Source: Streptococcus mitis (GTDB lineage Bacteria; Bacillota; Bacilli; Lactobacillales; Streptococcaceae). From it: a stretch of 64,000 bases of DNA. The notes under the pieces were generated by a model, which did not search any database, was not told the DNA's origin, and was given only the letters and a program-made list of their open reading frames with translations. Location of the stretch: contig NZ_CP067992.1 in NCBI RefSeq assembly GCF_016658865.1, positions 1,817,001-1,881,000 of the forward strand, read 5' to 3'. The position numbers and the translations under genes were made by a program. This document shows, one piece after another, positions 22,107 through 32,310 of this stretch; within the stretch, counting starts at the first letter, position 1; every line of letters starts with the position of its first letter.

Positions 22107-24587
22107 CAATTTATTTGGTACACTAATCACTTTCACGATTTCCTTACCGTCAATTTCTGCTTTGACTTTTTCATCAGCCAGAGCAATTTCTTGCAATTCT
22201 TCGCGTGATAGGTCTTTAGCGACCATGAGTTTGGCACGAACTTTTCCTTTGATTTGGACAACGATTTCGATTTCGTCTTCAACCAATTTACTTTCGTCCC
22301 ATGTTGGCCAAGCCACGTAAGAGATTGATTCACCTGTTGCTGCAACAGTTTGCCAGAGCTCTTCTGCCAAGTGAGGTGCAAATGGTGCGATCATTTGGAT
22401 AAAGCCTTTAGCGTAGTCTACATAAAGTTTTTCTTCCTTGTTAGCGGCGTTAACAAAGACCATAAGTTGGGCAATAGCTGTGTTGAATTTCATAGACTCG
22501 ATTTGCTCTGTGACAGCTTTAACGGTTTCGTTATAAACCTTGTCAAGGGCACCATTGTTTTCCGCAACAATTTCCTTACTTGTAATCAAACGGTAAACAC
22601 GGTCAAGGAACTTACGGCTTCCTTCCAGACCTTCTTCTGACCAAGCAATTGAAGCATCAAGTGGCCCCATGAACATTTCATAGACACGAAGGGTGTCGGC
22701 ACCGTATTGTTCCACAACATCGTCTGGGTTGACAACGTTCTTGAGCGATTTAGACATCTTAGCTGGTGCTTGCTCCAATTCTTCTCCTGTTTCCACATGG
22801 AAGAAAGAACCGTCACGTTTTTCAACCTTATCAGTTGCCACAAGAGCCCCACGGTGGTCACGGTAGCTAGTTCCCAAAATCATCCCTTGGTTAAAGAGTT
22901 TTTGGAATGGTTCCTTAGTTGGAACGACACCGAGGTCATAGAGGAATTTGTGCCAGAAACGAGCATAAAGCAAGTGAAGTACAGCATGCTCTGCACCACC
23001 CACGTAGATATCTACTGGCAACCATTGTTTGAGAAGGTCCTCATCAGCCAATTTCTCAGTATTGTGTGGATCAATATAGCGAAGGTAGTACCAGCTTGAA
23101 CCTGCCCATTGTGGCATAGTGTTGGTTTCACGACGACCTTTAACACCATCTTCACGAGTCACTTCAAGCCAGTCTGTCAAGTTAGCCAATGGACTTTCCC
23201 CTGTACCTGAAGGACGGATATCCTTGGTTACAGGCAAGACAAGTGGCAATTCGCTTTCAGGGACAGCTGTTGAAGTTCCGTCTTCCCAATGAATGATAGG
23301 AATTGGCTCACCCCAGTAACGTTGACGACTGAAGAGCCAGTCGCGGAGACGGTAAGTCACCTTCTCTTGCCCGCAACCTTTTTCTTCCAACCAAGCCACA
23401 ATCTTAGCAATTGCGTCTTCTTTATTCAATCCATCTAGGAAGTCTGAATTGACATGAAGCCCATCTTCTGTGTAGGCAGCTTCTTCAACCTTTCCACCTT
23501 CAAGTACTTCTACGATTGGAAGCTCAAATTGTTTGGCAAATTCCCAGTCACGTTGGTCATGGGCAGGTACAGCCATTACCGCTCCTGTCCCGTAACTAGC
23601 AAGAACATAGTCCGCAATCCAGATTGGGATTTCCTTGCCATTGACAGGGTTGATAGCATAGGCACCTGTCCAAACCCCTGTTTTTTCCTTGGCAAGGTCT
23701 GTACGAGCCAAGTCTGATTTCAGACTAGCTTGGTGTTTGTAGTCTGCTACAGCCTCTGCTTGCTCTGGACTTGTGATAGCGTCAACCAAGTCATGCTCAG
23801 GAGCCAAGACAGTGAAAGTCGCACCGAAAAGGGTGTCAGGACGAGTGGTAAAGACTGTGAATTCCTTGTCTGTTCCCTTAACTTTGAAGGTTACATTGGC
23901 ACCAGTTGATTTACCAATCCAGTTGCGTTGCATGTCCTTGATAGACTCTGGCCAATCAAGCTCGTCTAAGTCATTAAGCAAGCGCTCTGCATAGGCCGTG
24001 ATTTTGAGCATCCATTGGCGCATTGGTTTACGGACAACTGGATAGCCTCCACGCTCAGACGTTCCATCAGGAAGGACCTCTTCGTTGGCGATGGCTGTTC
24101 CCAATTCCTCAACCCAGTTTACTGGCACTTCCGCTTCATAGGCCAAGCCTTTTTCGTAAAGCTTAGTGAAAATCCATTGTGTCCACTTGTAGTAGTTTGG
24201 ATCTGTTGTGTTGACTTCACGATCCCAGTCGTAAGAAAATCCAAGCGCATTGATTTGGCGTTTGAAGTTGGCAATGTTCTCAGCTGTAAATTCTGCTGGG
24301 TCATTACCTGTATCCATAGCGTATTGCTCTGCAGGCAAACCAAAAGCATCCCAACCCATTGGGTGAAGGACATTGTAGCCTTGCGCACGTTTGTAACGGC
24401 TGAGGATATCGGTTGCAGTATAACCTTCTGGGTGTCCTACGTGAAGACCCGCTCCAGACGGATAAGGGAACATATCGAGAGCATAAAACTTCGGTTTTGA
24501 TGCATCTGTTCCTGTCTTAAATGTATGATGTTCTGCCCAGTAGCCCTGCCACTTAGGCTCAATTTCTTTATGATTGTAAAAACTCAT
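22086..24587 (-). CDS. leuS: Leucyl-tRNA synthetase
   Basis: Charges tRNA-Leu. An 833-residue class I synthetase with HVGH (49-52) in [17 protein letters not shown], the CP1 editing domain (about 220-420, including [13 protein letters not shown] and the conserved Asp in AVPAHDQRD), and KMSKS (610-614). It ends [11 protein letters not shown]. Single gene with its own extended -10 (TATAAT near 24620). No T-box leader: fewer than 40 nt separate promoter and start. Confidence 0.97.
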   Translation of the reverse strand: MSFYNHKEIEPKWQGYWAEHHTFKTGTDASKPKFYALDMFPYPSGAGLHVGHPEGYTATDILSRYKRAQGYNVLHPMGWDAFGLPAEQYAMDTGNDPAEFTAENIANFKRQINALGFSYDWDREVNTTDPNYYKWTQWIFTKLYEKGLAYEAEVPVNWVEELGTAIANEEVLPDGTSERGGYPVVRKPMRQWMLKITAYAERLLNDLDELDWPESIKDMQRNWIGKSTGANVTFKVKGTDKEFTVFTTRPDTLFGATFTVLAPEHDLVDAITSPEQAEAVADYKHQASLKSDLARTDLAKEKTGVWTGAYAINPVNGKEIPIWIADYVLASYGTGAVMAVPAHDQRDWEFAKQFELPIVEVLEGGKVEEAAYTEDGLHVNSDFLDGLNKEDAIAKIVAWLEEKGCGQEKVTYRLRDWLFSRQRYWGEPIPIIHWEDGTSTAVPESELPLVLPVTKDIRPSGTGESPLANLTDWLEVTREDGVKGRRETNTMPQWAGSSWYYLRYIDPHNTEKLADEDLLKQWLPVDIYVGGAEHAVLHLLYARFWHKFLYDLGVVPTKEPFQKLFNQGMILGTSYRDHRGALVATDKVEKRDGSFFHVETGEELEQAPAKMSKSLKNVVNPDDVVEQYGADTLRVYEMFMGPLDASIAWSEEGLEGSRKFLDRVYRLITSKEIVAENNGALDKVYNETVKAVTEQIESMKFNTAIAQLMVFVNAANKEEKLYVDYAKGFIQMIAPFAPHLAEELWQTVAATGESISYVAWPTWDESKLVEDEIEIVVQIKGKVRAKLMVAKDLSREELQEIALADEKVKAEIDGKEIVKVISVPNKLVNIVVK

Positions 24588-24713
24588 GGTCTCTCTCCAA
24601 TTTTGTGATGTTACTATTATACCATTTTTGAGGGAATTTTAAAGACGAGAAATGTTCTTTTAGGCTTGTATGACAAGAAAGCCTGAATCGCAAATCCAGC
24701 TTATGTAGCAGTA

Positions 24714-24741
24714 TAAAAAATTAGCCCCCATTTGGAGCTAA
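24714..24741 (-). terminator. Terminator of the phosphoglycerate mutase-like gene
   Basis: Minus-strand TTAGCTCC-loop-GGGGCTAA (24741-24721) followed by TTTTTTA. Confidence 0.82.
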
Positions 24742-24747
24742 CTTCTA

Positions 24748-25440
24748 TTAACTATTTGTCTCTTCCATCTTCTCCCGCCCTAGTTCTCGGTAACTACGGT
24801 CGCCGACAACTTCTACGCTAAACTGGCCGTCCTCATATTCAAGGATGGTCACACTACCATTATCTAGACCATGCGGATGCATGCCATTGATTAGATAAAC
24901 AATGGTTCCAATGGTCATTCCGTGGCTAACAACAAGGGCATTTCCCCCACCTTGTTCTTCCATTTCTTTGGCAATCGCTTCAAAGCCTTCCTTGATTCGG
25001 CTACTGAGTTTTTCCCAGCCTTCAGCCCAACCAGCTGTATCAACCTCCACCAAGCCCTCAGCCAGTTCAGCATAAGACAATTGGTGAACGTGATCCACAT
25101 TAAAGATACGAGGAATAATACCCATGAAAAGATCACCATCGTAGGCTCCGTCAAAGCTACCAAAACACCACTCTCTGATACGCTTGTCCATGCGATAAGG
25201 GATTTTTCCCTGCAAGCCAAGTTCTTCAAGGATAATTCCCATAGTCTGAATGGTACGACCAGAATCACTCGAATAAGCACGCTCAAACTGTAGATCAGAT
25301 TCTTGTAAACCGATTCCTAATTCTTGAATCCCTCGCTCACCTTCAGCCGTTAAGGGAGTATCGCTCCAACCTTGCGCTCGACCAATCGTGTTAAACATGG
25401 TCTTGCCATGACGTACCAAATACAATCGTACTTTTACCAT
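24748..25440 (-). CDS. Histidine phosphatase / phosphoglycerate mutase family protein
   Basis: 230 residues with the catalytic RHG motif (LYLVRHGKTMFNTIGR), the second-half SHGMTIG carrying the other histidine, and SSDSGRTIQT. The family includes cofactor-dependent phosphoglycerate mutases and broad phosphatases; the sequence does not decide between them. Start chosen at ATG 25440, with GGAGG just upstream, rather than a longer in-frame extension to 25497. Monocistronic. Confidence 0.88.
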   Translation of the reverse strand: MVKVRLYLVRHGKTMFNTIGRAQGWSDTPLTAEGERGIQELGIGLQESDLQFERAYSSDSGRTIQTMGIILEELGLQGKIPYRMDKRIREWCFGSFDGAYDGDLFMGIIPRIFNVDHVHQLSYAELAEGLVEVDTAGWAEGWEKLSSRIKEGFEAIAKEMEEQGGGNALVVSHGMTIGTIVYLINGMHPHGLDNGSVTILEYEDGQFSVEVVGDRSYRELGREKMEETNS

Positions 25441-25480
25441 TTTCCGTCCTCCGTTTGTCTCTATTATATCATGGATGATA

Positions 25481-25630
25481 AAACAAAAGCCACCCATACA
25501 GGCGACTTTTGCAGGAGATTATTATGAAAAAGTTTAGGAGTTCTATTAAATAAAGATATTAGATGAAAATCAAATTCAAACTAAATCAGAGTTATCTGTT
25601 TCAAATAATATTAGGAGGTCTTTATTTAAT
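25481..25630 (-). ncRNA. csRNA 4, long form with a 55-nt loop insertion
   Basis: About 150 nt. It has the csRNA hairpin arms (ATTAAATAAAG / CTTTATTTAAT), but the loop is 64 nt instead of 9. The ACCTCCTAA anti-ribosome-site stretch is kept next to an added 55 nt. Then come CATAATAATCTCC and a terminator (AAAGTCGCC / GGGTGGCTTT, then TTTTGTTTT). The size fits the longest csRNA described in pneumococcus (csRNA5, about 150 nt). The insert shares 17 bases with the BOX element at 18148-18164. Confidence 0.78.
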
Positions 25631-25636
25631 GATTAT

Positions 25637-25669
25637 AGTATACACAGCTAACCTTAAATAGAACTTAAA
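25637..25669 (-). promoter_or_regulatory. CiaR-controlled promoter of csRNA 4
   Basis: Perfect CiaR repeat TTTAAG-TTCTA-TTTAAG (25669-25653), ten bases, then -10 TATACT (25642-25637) on the minus strand. Confidence 0.85.
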
Positions 25670-25684
25670 ATTTCTCCTATTTTC

Positions 25685-27022
25685 TTAATTTTTAAAGCTA
25701 TGAATTGGTGCTGGGATTTGTCCTCCACGAGAAATGAAATCAACAGACGAAGCCCCATTGACCTTCATAACAGGCGCAGTTCCTAATAGGCCACCAAACT
25801 CAATCATATCGCCTTCTTTTCCTTTTGGAATGATACGAACAGCCGTTGTCTTCATGTTAATAACACCAATTGCAGCTTCATCTGCAATCATAGCCGCAAT
25901 GGTTTCAGCAGGCGTATCTTCTGGGATGGCAATCATATCCAAACCAACAGAACAGATAGCCGTCATGGCTTCTAGTTTTTCTAAATTAAGAGAGCCATTT
26001 TGCACTGCAGCAATCATCCCCTCATCCTCAGAAACAGGGATAAAAGCACCAGACAAACCACCTACTTGGTTGCAGGCCATCACTCCGCCCTTCTTAACTT
26101 GATCGTTCAAGAGAGCCAAGGCAGCAGTCGTTCCATGCGTTCCAACTGTTTCTAGTCCCATTTCCTCAAGTACACGTGCCACAGAATCTCCAACCGCAGG
26201 GGTTGGCGCCAAACTCAAGTCAACAATACCAAATTCCACACCTAATCTCTCGCTTGCCATTTGACCAACCAATTGACCGATACGAGTAATTTTAAAGGCA
26301 GTCTTCTTAACTGTTTCAGCTACTACATCAAAGCTCTCCCCACGAACTTTTTCCAAGGCACGCTTGACCACACCAGGACCAGAAACCCCGACATTGATGA
26401 TAACATCTGCTTCCCCAACACCGTGGAAAGCACCTGCCATAAATGGATTGTCTTCAACCGCATTAGCAAATACAACCAACTTGGCTGCGCCCATATCGGA
26501 TAGAGTTGCCGTATCCTTGATAATACGTCCCATATCTGCCACAGCCGTCATATTAATACCAGACTTGGTTGAGCCGATATTGACTGAAGAGCAGACCTTA
26601 TCCGTTTCAGCCAAAGCACGAGGAATAGAATTGATGAGAATTTCATCTCCCTTTTGATACCCCTTTTGTACCAAGGCAGAGAAACCACCAATAAAGTCCA
26701 CACCAATCTCTTTCGCAGCCTTATCAAGCGCTTTTGCCAGAACCACATAGTCTGTTGCATCTGTCGCTGCTCCAATCAGAGAAATAGGAGTCACCGATAC
26801 ACGCTTATTAACGATTGGAATTCCCAACTCAGCTGCAATTTCATCACCAACAGCTACTAAATTAGCTGCCTTAGTCGTAATCTTTTGATAAATTTTCTCC
26901 GCAGCACGATTGATATCTGGATCGATACAGTCCAAAAGGGAAATTCCCATTGTAATGGTTCTGATATCAAAGTTTTGCTCCTCAATCATGGCGATGGTTT
27001 CAGTAACTTGTCTAATATCCAT
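25685..27022 (-). CDS. PFL family protein (UPF0210)
   Basis: A 445-residue cytosolic protein of the UPF0210 family, distantly related in fold to pyruvate formate-lyase-like proteins; biochemical role unknown. Features are the N-terminal [16 protein letters not shown], the Gly-rich [24 protein letters not shown], and [22 protein letters not shown] 27022 is chosen because AGGAGG lies five bases upstream; the upstream GTG would overlap that site. It follows the ACT-domain gene by nine bases, an arrangement conserved in Firmicutes. Confidence 0.88.
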   Translation of the reverse strand: MDIRQVTETIAMIEEQNFDIRTITMGISLLDCIDPDINRAAEKIYQKITTKAANLVAVGDEIAAELGIPIVNKRVSVTPISLIGAATDATDYVVLAKALDKAAKEIGVDFIGGFSALVQKGYQKGDEILINSIPRALAETDKVCSSVNIGSTKSGINMTAVADMGRIIKDTATLSDMGAAKLVVFANAVEDNPFMAGAFHGVGEADVIINVGVSGPGVVKRALEKVRGESFDVVAETVKKTAFKITRIGQLVGQMASERLGVEFGIVDLSLAPTPAVGDSVARVLEEMGLETVGTHGTTAALALLNDQVKKGGVMACNQVGGLSGAFIPVSEDEGMIAAVQNGSLNLEKLEAMTAICSVGLDMIAIPEDTPAETIAAMIADEAAIGVINMKTTAVRIIPKGKEGDMIEFGGLLGTAPVMKVNGASSVDFISRGGQIPAPIHSFKN

Positions 27023-27031
27023 GTGCACCTC

Positions 27032-27298
27032 CTAGATATTATACATAGCTTCGAAAATCGCTGCACTCTGAATATTGATTTTCACATTCAAAGTTTGTCC
27101 AAAAGCTTCAAATTCATTACGAAGATAAGTGAAATCTTGTTTTTCATCACTAGAGACGACAGCCATCATCGTGAAATATTCATCCAAGACAGTTTGAGAG
27201 ATATCATCAATATTCAAACCCAATTCTGCAATTTTACCAGAAACACCTGCAACAATTCCAGATTTATCTTTACCAACAACAGTTATAATCGCTTTCAT
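27032..27298 (-). CDS. ACT domain-containing protein (UPF0237)
   Basis: An 88-residue single ACT domain (MKAIITVVGKDKSGIVAGVS...LNIDDISQTVLDEYFTMMA), related to regulatory domains that bind amino acids. It is paired with the UPF0210 gene, so it may be its regulatory subunit; this is inferred from gene order. ATG 27298 has GGAG seven bases upstream. Confidence 0.88.
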   Translation of the reverse strand: MKAIITVVGKDKSGIVAGVSGKIAELGLNIDDISQTVLDEYFTMMAVVSSDEKQDFTYLRNEFEAFGQTLNVKINIQSAAIFEAMYNI

Positions 27299-27387
27299 AA
27301 GCAAACTCCAATTCTTCTTTTAATAGGAAACCTGAACATTAAACAGGATTCTTTTCAAATAGTATAGCATAATTCTAACGAAAATAC

Positions 27388-27446
27388 TCAAAAACGCCTG
27401 CTTACGAAGTTGTTCTTAAGCAAAAAACAATTTCGTAAACAAGCGT
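27388..27446 (-). terminator. Strong terminator at the end of the ribosomal protein supercluster
   Basis: A long minus-strand stem from 27446 to 27394 (ACGC...TTACGAAATTGTT pairing with AACAACTTCGTAA...GCGT), followed by TTTTTGAG. Confidence 0.8.
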
Positions 27447-27466
27447 CTACTATCCCAACTTATGAT

Positions 27467-27546
27467 GAGTGTTCCCGCTAGGACCGAAATCCTAGCGGTA
27501 GACCAGAGCTAGACTAAGAGCACAATACTCCATCATCATAACACTC
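27467..27546 (-). ncRNA. Structured 3' element after rplQ (candidate RNA)
   Basis: An 80-nt segment closed by GAGTGTT/AACACTC (27546-27540 with 27473-27467). It contains a perfect 9-bp hairpin CCGCTAGGA-TTTCGG-TCCTAGCGG (27498-27475). It lies between rplQ and the long terminator, so it would be the 3' UTR of the operon or a processed RNA. Not recognised; it does not have tRNA features. Confidence 0.4.
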
Positions 27547-27562
27547 AACAAAATTGATGATT

Positions 27563-27949
27563 TTATACTAATTCGATGATCGCCATTGGCGCTGCATCAC
27601 CACGACGTGGTTCAGTTTTAAGGATACGAGTGTATCCACCGTTACGTTCAGCATAACGAGGTGCGATTTCTGAGAACAATTTTTGAAGTGCTGTAGTAGA
27701 AGTGTACTTGTCAGTAGCTTCATCATAGTTTTCAGATGCGATTTCATTACGTACAAAAGCCGCTGCTTGACGACGTGCATGCAAATCACCACGTTTACCT
27801 AGAGTAATCATTTTTTCAACAGTTTTACGGATTTCTTTAGCACGAGCTTCAGTTGTCACGATTGATTCATTGATCAAAAGGTCAGTTGTCAAATCGCGAA
27901 GCATTGCTTTACGTTGTGAGCTAGTGCGTCCTAGTTTACGGTAAGCCAT
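27563..27949 (-). CDS. rplQ: 50S ribosomal protein L17
   Basis: 128 residues, [20 protein letters not shown] at the start. L17 binds 23S rRNA near the exit tunnel rim. Last gene of the alpha operon, 11 bp after rpoA. Confidence 0.97.
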   Translation of the reverse strand: MAYRKLGRTSSQRKAMLRDLTTDLLINESIVTTEARAKEIRKTVEKMITLGKRGDLHARRQAAAFVRNEIASENYDEATDKYTSTTALQKLFSEIAPRYAERNGGYTRILKTEPRRGDAAPMAIIELV

Positions 27950-27960
27950 TTATTCCTCCT

Positions 27961-28896
27961 TTATTTATCTTTTAATCCAAGACCCAAATCAATGAGTTTG
28001 AGTTTCACTTCTTCCAAACTCTTGCGTCCAAGATTTCTTACTTTCATCATCTCTGCTTCAGATTTTTCTGTTAAATCATGCACAGTATTGATACCGGCAC
28101 GTTTCAAACAGTTGTATGAACGCACAGACAAGTCCAGTTCCTCAATCGTACGATCCAAAATACGGTCGTCAGATTCAGTATCAGCTTCTTTCATCACTTC
28201 AGTTGACTTAGCAATCTCAGTTAGATTTGTAAACAAATCAAGATGTTCAGTCAAGATACGTGCTGAAAGCCCTAAAGCATCTTCTGGAATAATTGTTCCA
28301 TTTGTCAAGATTTCAAGGGTTAATTTGTCAAATCCATCATTGCTACCTACACGAGCAGGTTCCACTTGATAGTTGACTTTTGTAACTGGTGTATAAATAG
28401 AATCTACAGCAAGTGTTCCAACTGGTGCATTATCCTTTTTATTTTCATCAGCAGGTACATATCCACGACCACTGTTAACAGTCATAGTCGCTTTTATAGA
28501 AGAACCTTCACCGATTGTAAAAAGATAATGATCTGGATTTACAATTTCAATATCGCTATCTGTCAAAATGTCACCAGCTGTTACTTCAGCAGGACCTTCA
28601 ACATCTAGTTCGATGATTTTTTCGTCTTCAACGTACGATTTCACTGCAATTCCTTTAATGTTCAGAATGATTTGCATCACGTCTTCACGAACACCTGGAA
28701 CTGTGTCAAACTCATGTAACACACCATCAATGTTGATAGATGTCACAGCTGCTCCTGGTAGAGAAGCTAGAAGTACACGACGAAGAGAGTTACCAAGAGT
28801 TGTACCGTAGCCACGTTCAAGCGGTTCGACTACAAACTTGCCATAATCTTTATTTTCATCAATTTTTGTTATATTTGGTTTTTCAAACTCGATCAT
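27961..28896 (-). CDS. rpoA: RNA polymerase alpha subunit
   Basis: 311 residues. The N-terminal domain ([20 protein letters not shown]) dimerises and scaffolds beta and beta'. The C-terminal domain ([19 protein letters not shown]...[12 protein letters not shown]) contacts UP elements and activators. It sits between rpsK and rplQ, as in most Firmicutes. Confidence 0.98.
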   Translation of the reverse strand: MIEFEKPNITKIDENKDYGKFVVEPLERGYGTTLGNSLRRVLLASLPGAAVTSINIDGVLHEFDTVPGVREDVMQIILNIKGIAVKSYVEDEKIIELDVEGPAEVTAGDILTDSDIEIVNPDHYLFTIGEGSSIKATMTVNSGRGYVPADENKKDNAPVGTLAVDSIYTPVTKVNYQVEPARVGSNDGFDKLTLEILTNGTIIPEDALGLSARILTEHLDLFTNLTEIAKSTEVMKEADTESDDRILDRTIEELDLSVRSYNCLKRAGINTVHDLTEKSEAEMMKVRNLGRKSLEEVKLKLIDLGLGLKDK

Positions 28897-28938
28897 TTAG
28901 TTACTCCCTCTTAAACGAAAAGCAGTGTAATGCGATGA

Positions 28939-29322
28939 TTATACACGGCGACGTTTTGGAGGACGAGCACCATTGTGTGGCACTGGAGTCACATCACGAA
29001 TTGCTGTTACTTCAAGACCAGCGGCAGCAAGCGCACGAATAGCTGACTCACGACCAGAACCTGGACCTTTTACAGTAACTTCAACTGATTTAAGACCGTG
29101 TTCTTGTGCAGATTTAGCAGCAGCTTCAGAAGCCATTTGAGCAGCGAATGGTGTAGATTTACGAGAACCTTTGAAACCAAGAGCACCAGCTGATGACCAA
29201 GCAATTGCATTACCATGCACATCAGTAATCATAACAATAGTGTTATTAAATGTAGCGTGAATATGAGCAATACCAGATTCGATATTCTTTTTCACACGAC
29301 GTTTACGTGTTGGTTTAGCCAA
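28939..29322 (-). CDS. rpsK: 30S ribosomal protein S11
   Basis: 127 residues, basic N-terminus [20 protein letters not shown] and conserved [11 protein letters not shown] tail. It forms part of the platform of the 30S subunit near the mRNA exit. Seventeen bases after rpsM. Confidence 0.97.
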
Positions 29323-29339
29323 GACTTTTACCTCCTATA

Positions 29340-29705
29340 TTATTTTTTCTTACCAGCAATCGCAACAGCTTTACCTTTACGAGTGCGAGCGTTGTTTTTA
29401 GTGTTTTGTCCACGGACAGGAAGTCCACGACGGTGACGGATACCACGGTATGAACCGATTTCCATCAAACGTTTGATGTTCAAGTTTACTTCACGACGAA
29501 GGTCACCTTCAACTTTGATTGCATCCACTTCACGACGGATAGCATCTTCTTGATCTGATGTAAGATCACGTACACGAACATCTTCTGAGATTCCAGCAGC
29601 AGCCAAAATTTTCTTAGATGTTGCAAGTCCGATACCATAAACATAAGTCAATGAGATTACCACGCGTTTGTCATTTGGAATGTCAACTCCAGCAATACGA
29701 GCCAT
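29340..29705 (-). CDS. rpsM: 30S ribosomal protein S13
   Basis: 121 residues, [20 protein letters not shown] at the start and basic [17 protein letters not shown] at the end. Head protein of the 30S subunit contacting the P-site tRNA and L5. Between rpmJ and rpsK. Confidence 0.97.
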
Positions 29706-29722
29706 GTTTTCTCCTTTCTATA

Positions 29723-29839
29723 TTATCCTTGACGTTGTTTGTGTTTTGGATTTGCTGGGCAAATTACCATAACACGACCATTACGACGAATTACTTTACA
29801 GTATTCGCAAATTGGTTTGACCGATGGTCTTACTTTCAT
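29723..29839 (-). CDS. rpmJ: 50S ribosomal protein L36
   Basis: A 38-residue protein beginning [16 protein letters not shown] and ending NPKHKQRQG. It has the zinc ligands C-x2-C ... C ... H, so it is the zinc-containing form. It lies 24 bp after infA and 17 bp before rpsM. Its small size makes it easy to miss. Confidence 0.96.
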
Positions 29840-29863
29840 TTCTTATCCCTCCAAGTTTTTCGA

Positions 29864-30082
29864 TTATTTAAAGCGGTAAGTGATACGTCCACGTGTCAAG
29901 TCATATGGACTCATTTCGACAGTAACACGATCTCCCGCTAAAATACGAATATAGTTTTTACGAATTTTACCAGAAACTGTTGCTAAAATCTGATGTCCAT
30001 TTTCAAGTTCAACCGTAAACATTGCATTCGGCATTGTATCAACTACTTTGCCTTCAACTTCAATCACATCGTCTTTTGCCAC
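29864..30082 (-). CDS. infA: Translation initiation factor IF-1
   Basis: A 72-residue OB-fold protein that blocks the A site during initiation ([20 protein letters not shown] ... RGRITYRFK). The start is a GTG at 30082 with GGAGGTG seven bases upstream; longer in-frame readings run into the leader. First gene after an internal promoter. Confidence 0.95.
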   Translation of the reverse strand: MAKDDVIEVEGKVVDTMPNAMFTVELENGHQILATVSGKIRKNYIRILAGDRVTVEMSPYDLTRGRITYRFK

Positions 30083-30155
30083 GCAAAAGCACCTCCATAA
30101 ATTTCGATTCGATGCCTCTAGACACAGAGACAACAATTATAAGTCAGACTATCTC

Positions 30156-30184
30156 AGTATAACATTTGTAGCGGATTTTTGCAA
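30156..30184 (-). promoter_or_regulatory. Internal promoter upstream of infA
   Basis: Minus strand -35 TTGCAA (30184-30179), 17-bp spacer, -10 TATACT (30161-30156). It would give extra transcription of infA-rpmJ-rpsM-rpsK-rpoA-rplQ. Confidence 0.72.
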
Positions 30185-30198
30185 GTGTGAAAAACGCT

Positions 30199-30837
30199 TT
30201 ATTTCAAATTTGTCAATACTTTTTCGATATCTGAGAAGACATCATTGATATCTTGATTACCTTCGATGTCATGAACCAAACCTTTAGCACGGTAGTGAGC
30301 AATGATTGGTTCTCCTTGAGCAATATTAACGTCCAAACGACGTTTCACTGTCTCAGGCTTATCATCTTCACGTTGGTAGTAATCTTCTTCTTTATAGTCA
30401 ACTGGTGGGTTAAAGACCTTGTGGAAAGTTTCTCCAGTTACGCGGTGGATGATACGGCCACTCAAACGTTCCAAGAGGCTATTTGGATTCACTTCAATGT
30501 TGATAACACCTTCTAGTTCAATGCCAAGTTCAGCCAATGTTTTATCCAAGGCATGAGCTTGTTCGATTGTACGTGGGTAACCATCCAACAAGAATCCTGT
30601 TTCTTTAATATCATCTTGTGAAAGACGTTCTTTTACGATTCCATTTGTAACTTCATCAGGAACCAATTCACCCTTGTCAATGTATGACTTAGCAAGAACA
30701 CCCATTTCAGTTTGATTTGCCATAGCAGCACGGAACATATCACCTGTTGAGATATGTGCAACATGGAATTGTTCTACGATTTTTGCTGCTTGAGTTCCCT
30801 TACCTGCACCTGGTAAGCCCATAATCAAAAGATTCAT
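30199..30837 (-). CDS. adk: Adenylate kinase
   Basis: Interconverts ATP+AMP and 2 ADP. 212 residues with P-loop [13 protein letters not shown] (7-19), AMP-binding [15 protein letters not shown], and a full lid domain ([13 protein letters not shown]...). The lid lacks the four-cysteine zinc site of the Bacillus enzyme. It sits between secY and infA, as in other Firmicutes. Confidence 0.97.
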   Translation of the reverse strand: MNLLIMGLPGAGKGTQAAKIVEQFHVAHISTGDMFRAAMANQTEMGVLAKSYIDKGELVPDEVTNGIVKERLSQDDIKETGFLLDGYPRTIEQAHALDKTLAELGIELEGVINIEVNPNSLLERLSGRIIHRVTGETFHKVFNPPVDYKEEDYYQREDDKPETVKRRLDVNIAQGEPIIAHYRAKGLVHDIEGNQDINDVFSDIEKVLTNLK

Positions 30838-30864
30838 GATTTGATCTCCTTATTTTATTTTTAA

Positions 30865-30985
30865 ATAGAAGCAAAAAGTCTTTTCACCCCTATTTAAAAA
30901 CAAAATAGAAGAGGGGAGACCAAACTCTCACAAATGTCAGAGTTTAAACCTCCACTCCCTCAGTATTTACTGATTCAGTAAATAC
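30865..30985 (-). other. Hairpin-rich spacer between secY and adk
   Basis: In the transcript: a perfect 11-bp palindromic hairpin (AGTATTTACTG-AAT-CAGTAAATACT, 30985-30961) at the secY end. A longer imperfect stem built around AAACTCT/AGAGTTT, with GGGAG/CTCCC arms, follows, and then a T-rich stretch. The second could act as a partial terminator or processing site inside the operon. Confidence 0.5.
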
Positions 30986-30987
30986 TT

Positions 30988-32298
30988 TTATTCTGTTCTG
31001 TCCATGAAACCAACATACTTACGTTTCAATAGGTATCCTTCCAATTGTTTGATTCCTTCAATACCTGTAGAAATAATGATCAAAAGACTAGTTCCTCCAA
31101 AAGCAACTGCTTCTGAAAGTCCAAAGAAATCTTTTGCTACAATCGGTAAAATAGAAATCACACCAAGGAAGAGGGAACCAACAGTTGCAAGACGACGAAG
31201 AAGTTTAGACATATATTCTTCTGTACCTTTACCAGGACGAACTCCGTGGATATAGGCACCGCTCTTTTGTAGGTTCTCTGCCGCTTTTTCAGGATTAATC
31301 TGTACAAACGTATAGAAGAATGTAAAGAGAATAATCAACAAAGCATACATGACAATACCAGTTGGTGAAGTTGTTGCCAGCATTTCTTGTGCAGTTCTTA
31401 CCCAAGCCCAATCATGACCTGTAGCGCTCAAAAACTGAAGAATAGCCGCAGGCGCTGCAGTAATGGAACTGGCAAAGATAACAGGGATAACTCCAGCAGG
31501 GTTTACCTTCAATGGAAGATAAGAGCTAGATGGAGCACCTTGTGCAACCTTCGTATATTGGATTGGAATTTTGTATTCTGCTTGTTGAACATAAGTTGTA
31601 AAGTAAATAATCAACAATACAGCAATAATCAAGATGATTACGAAAATGATAGATGAGTTGATACGGCTACTTGGAACGTTTACAAAGTAGTCTACATAGA
31701 TTCCCTGAATCATCTCTGGAATTGAGGCAACAATCCCGGCAAAGATAATCATAGAAACTCCATTCCCGTATCCCTTATCTGTAATTTGCTCTCCCAACCA
31801 CGTCACAATCATGCTACCAGCTGTTAAGATGATACCAATCATGATAAAGACTTGTGGAGTAAGAGCCGTTTTCAACAATTGAGCTCCAGCCAAAGTATTA
31901 AAACCAGCTGTAATCCCGATAGATTGCACAAAGGCTAGACCAAGAGCAATATAACGAGTAGCTTGATTCAATTTTCTTCGACCTACTTCCCCTTGTTTCC
32001 CCCACTCTACAAACTTGGGTAAAATATCCATTTGCAAGAGTTGGACAACGATAGAGGCCGTAATGTAGGGACTAACACCAAGAGCAAAAACTGAGAAGTT
32101 TTTCATGGCATTCCCTGACACCAAGCTCAACATGTTTAAGAAGGATAATCCACTTAAAGCATTCAAGCTATTGGCATTCACACCAGGAACTGTAATACTA
32201 GTCCCGATACGAAAGACCAAAACGATAAAAATTGTAAATAAAATTTTTGATCGAACCTGCTTGACTTTAAGAGCTTCTCTTAATAATTTAAAAAACAT
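30988..32298 (-). CDS. secY: Preprotein translocase channel subunit SecY
   Basis: A 436-residue membrane protein with ten predicted helices forming the Sec channel with SecE/SecG. N-terminus KLLREALKVKQVRSKI, the plug region, and cytosolic loop VRPGKGTEEYMSK (ribosome/SecA contact) are present. The spc-operon position identifies the housekeeping SecY rather than SecY2. Confidence 0.97.
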   Translation of the reverse strand: MFFKLLREALKVKQVRSKILFTIFIVLVFRIGTSITVPGVNANSLNALSGLSFLNMLSLVSGNAMKNFSVFALGVSPYITASIVVQLLQMDILPKFVEWGKQGEVGRRKLNQATRYIALGLAFVQSIGITAGFNTLAGAQLLKTALTPQVFIMIGIILTAGSMIVTWLGEQITDKGYGNGVSMIIFAGIVASIPEMIQGIYVDYFVNVPSSRINSSIIFVIILIIAVLLIIYFTTYVQQAEYKIPIQYTKVAQGAPSSSYLPLKVNPAGVIPVIFASSITAAPAAILQFLSATGHDWAWVRTAQEMLATTSPTGIVMYALLIILFTFFYTFVQINPEKAAENLQKSGAYIHGVRPGKGTEEYMSKLLRRLATVGSLFLGVISILPIVAKDFFGLSEAVAFGGTSLLIIISTGIEGIKQLEGYLLKRKYVGFMDRTE

Positions 32299-32310
32299 AG
32301 GTCACCTCTC

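Noticed and set aside
24588..24660. T-box leader for leuS
   Set aside because: The -10 is within 40 nt of the start codon, leaving no room for a specifier stem or the T-box sequence. The same holds for proS, which lies inside an operon.
27467..27546. tRNA-like shape (7-bp closing stem) after rplQ
   Set aside because: No T-loop GTTCRANNC, no anticodon stem and no CCA-compatible end; the length and inner hairpin do not fit a cloverleaf.
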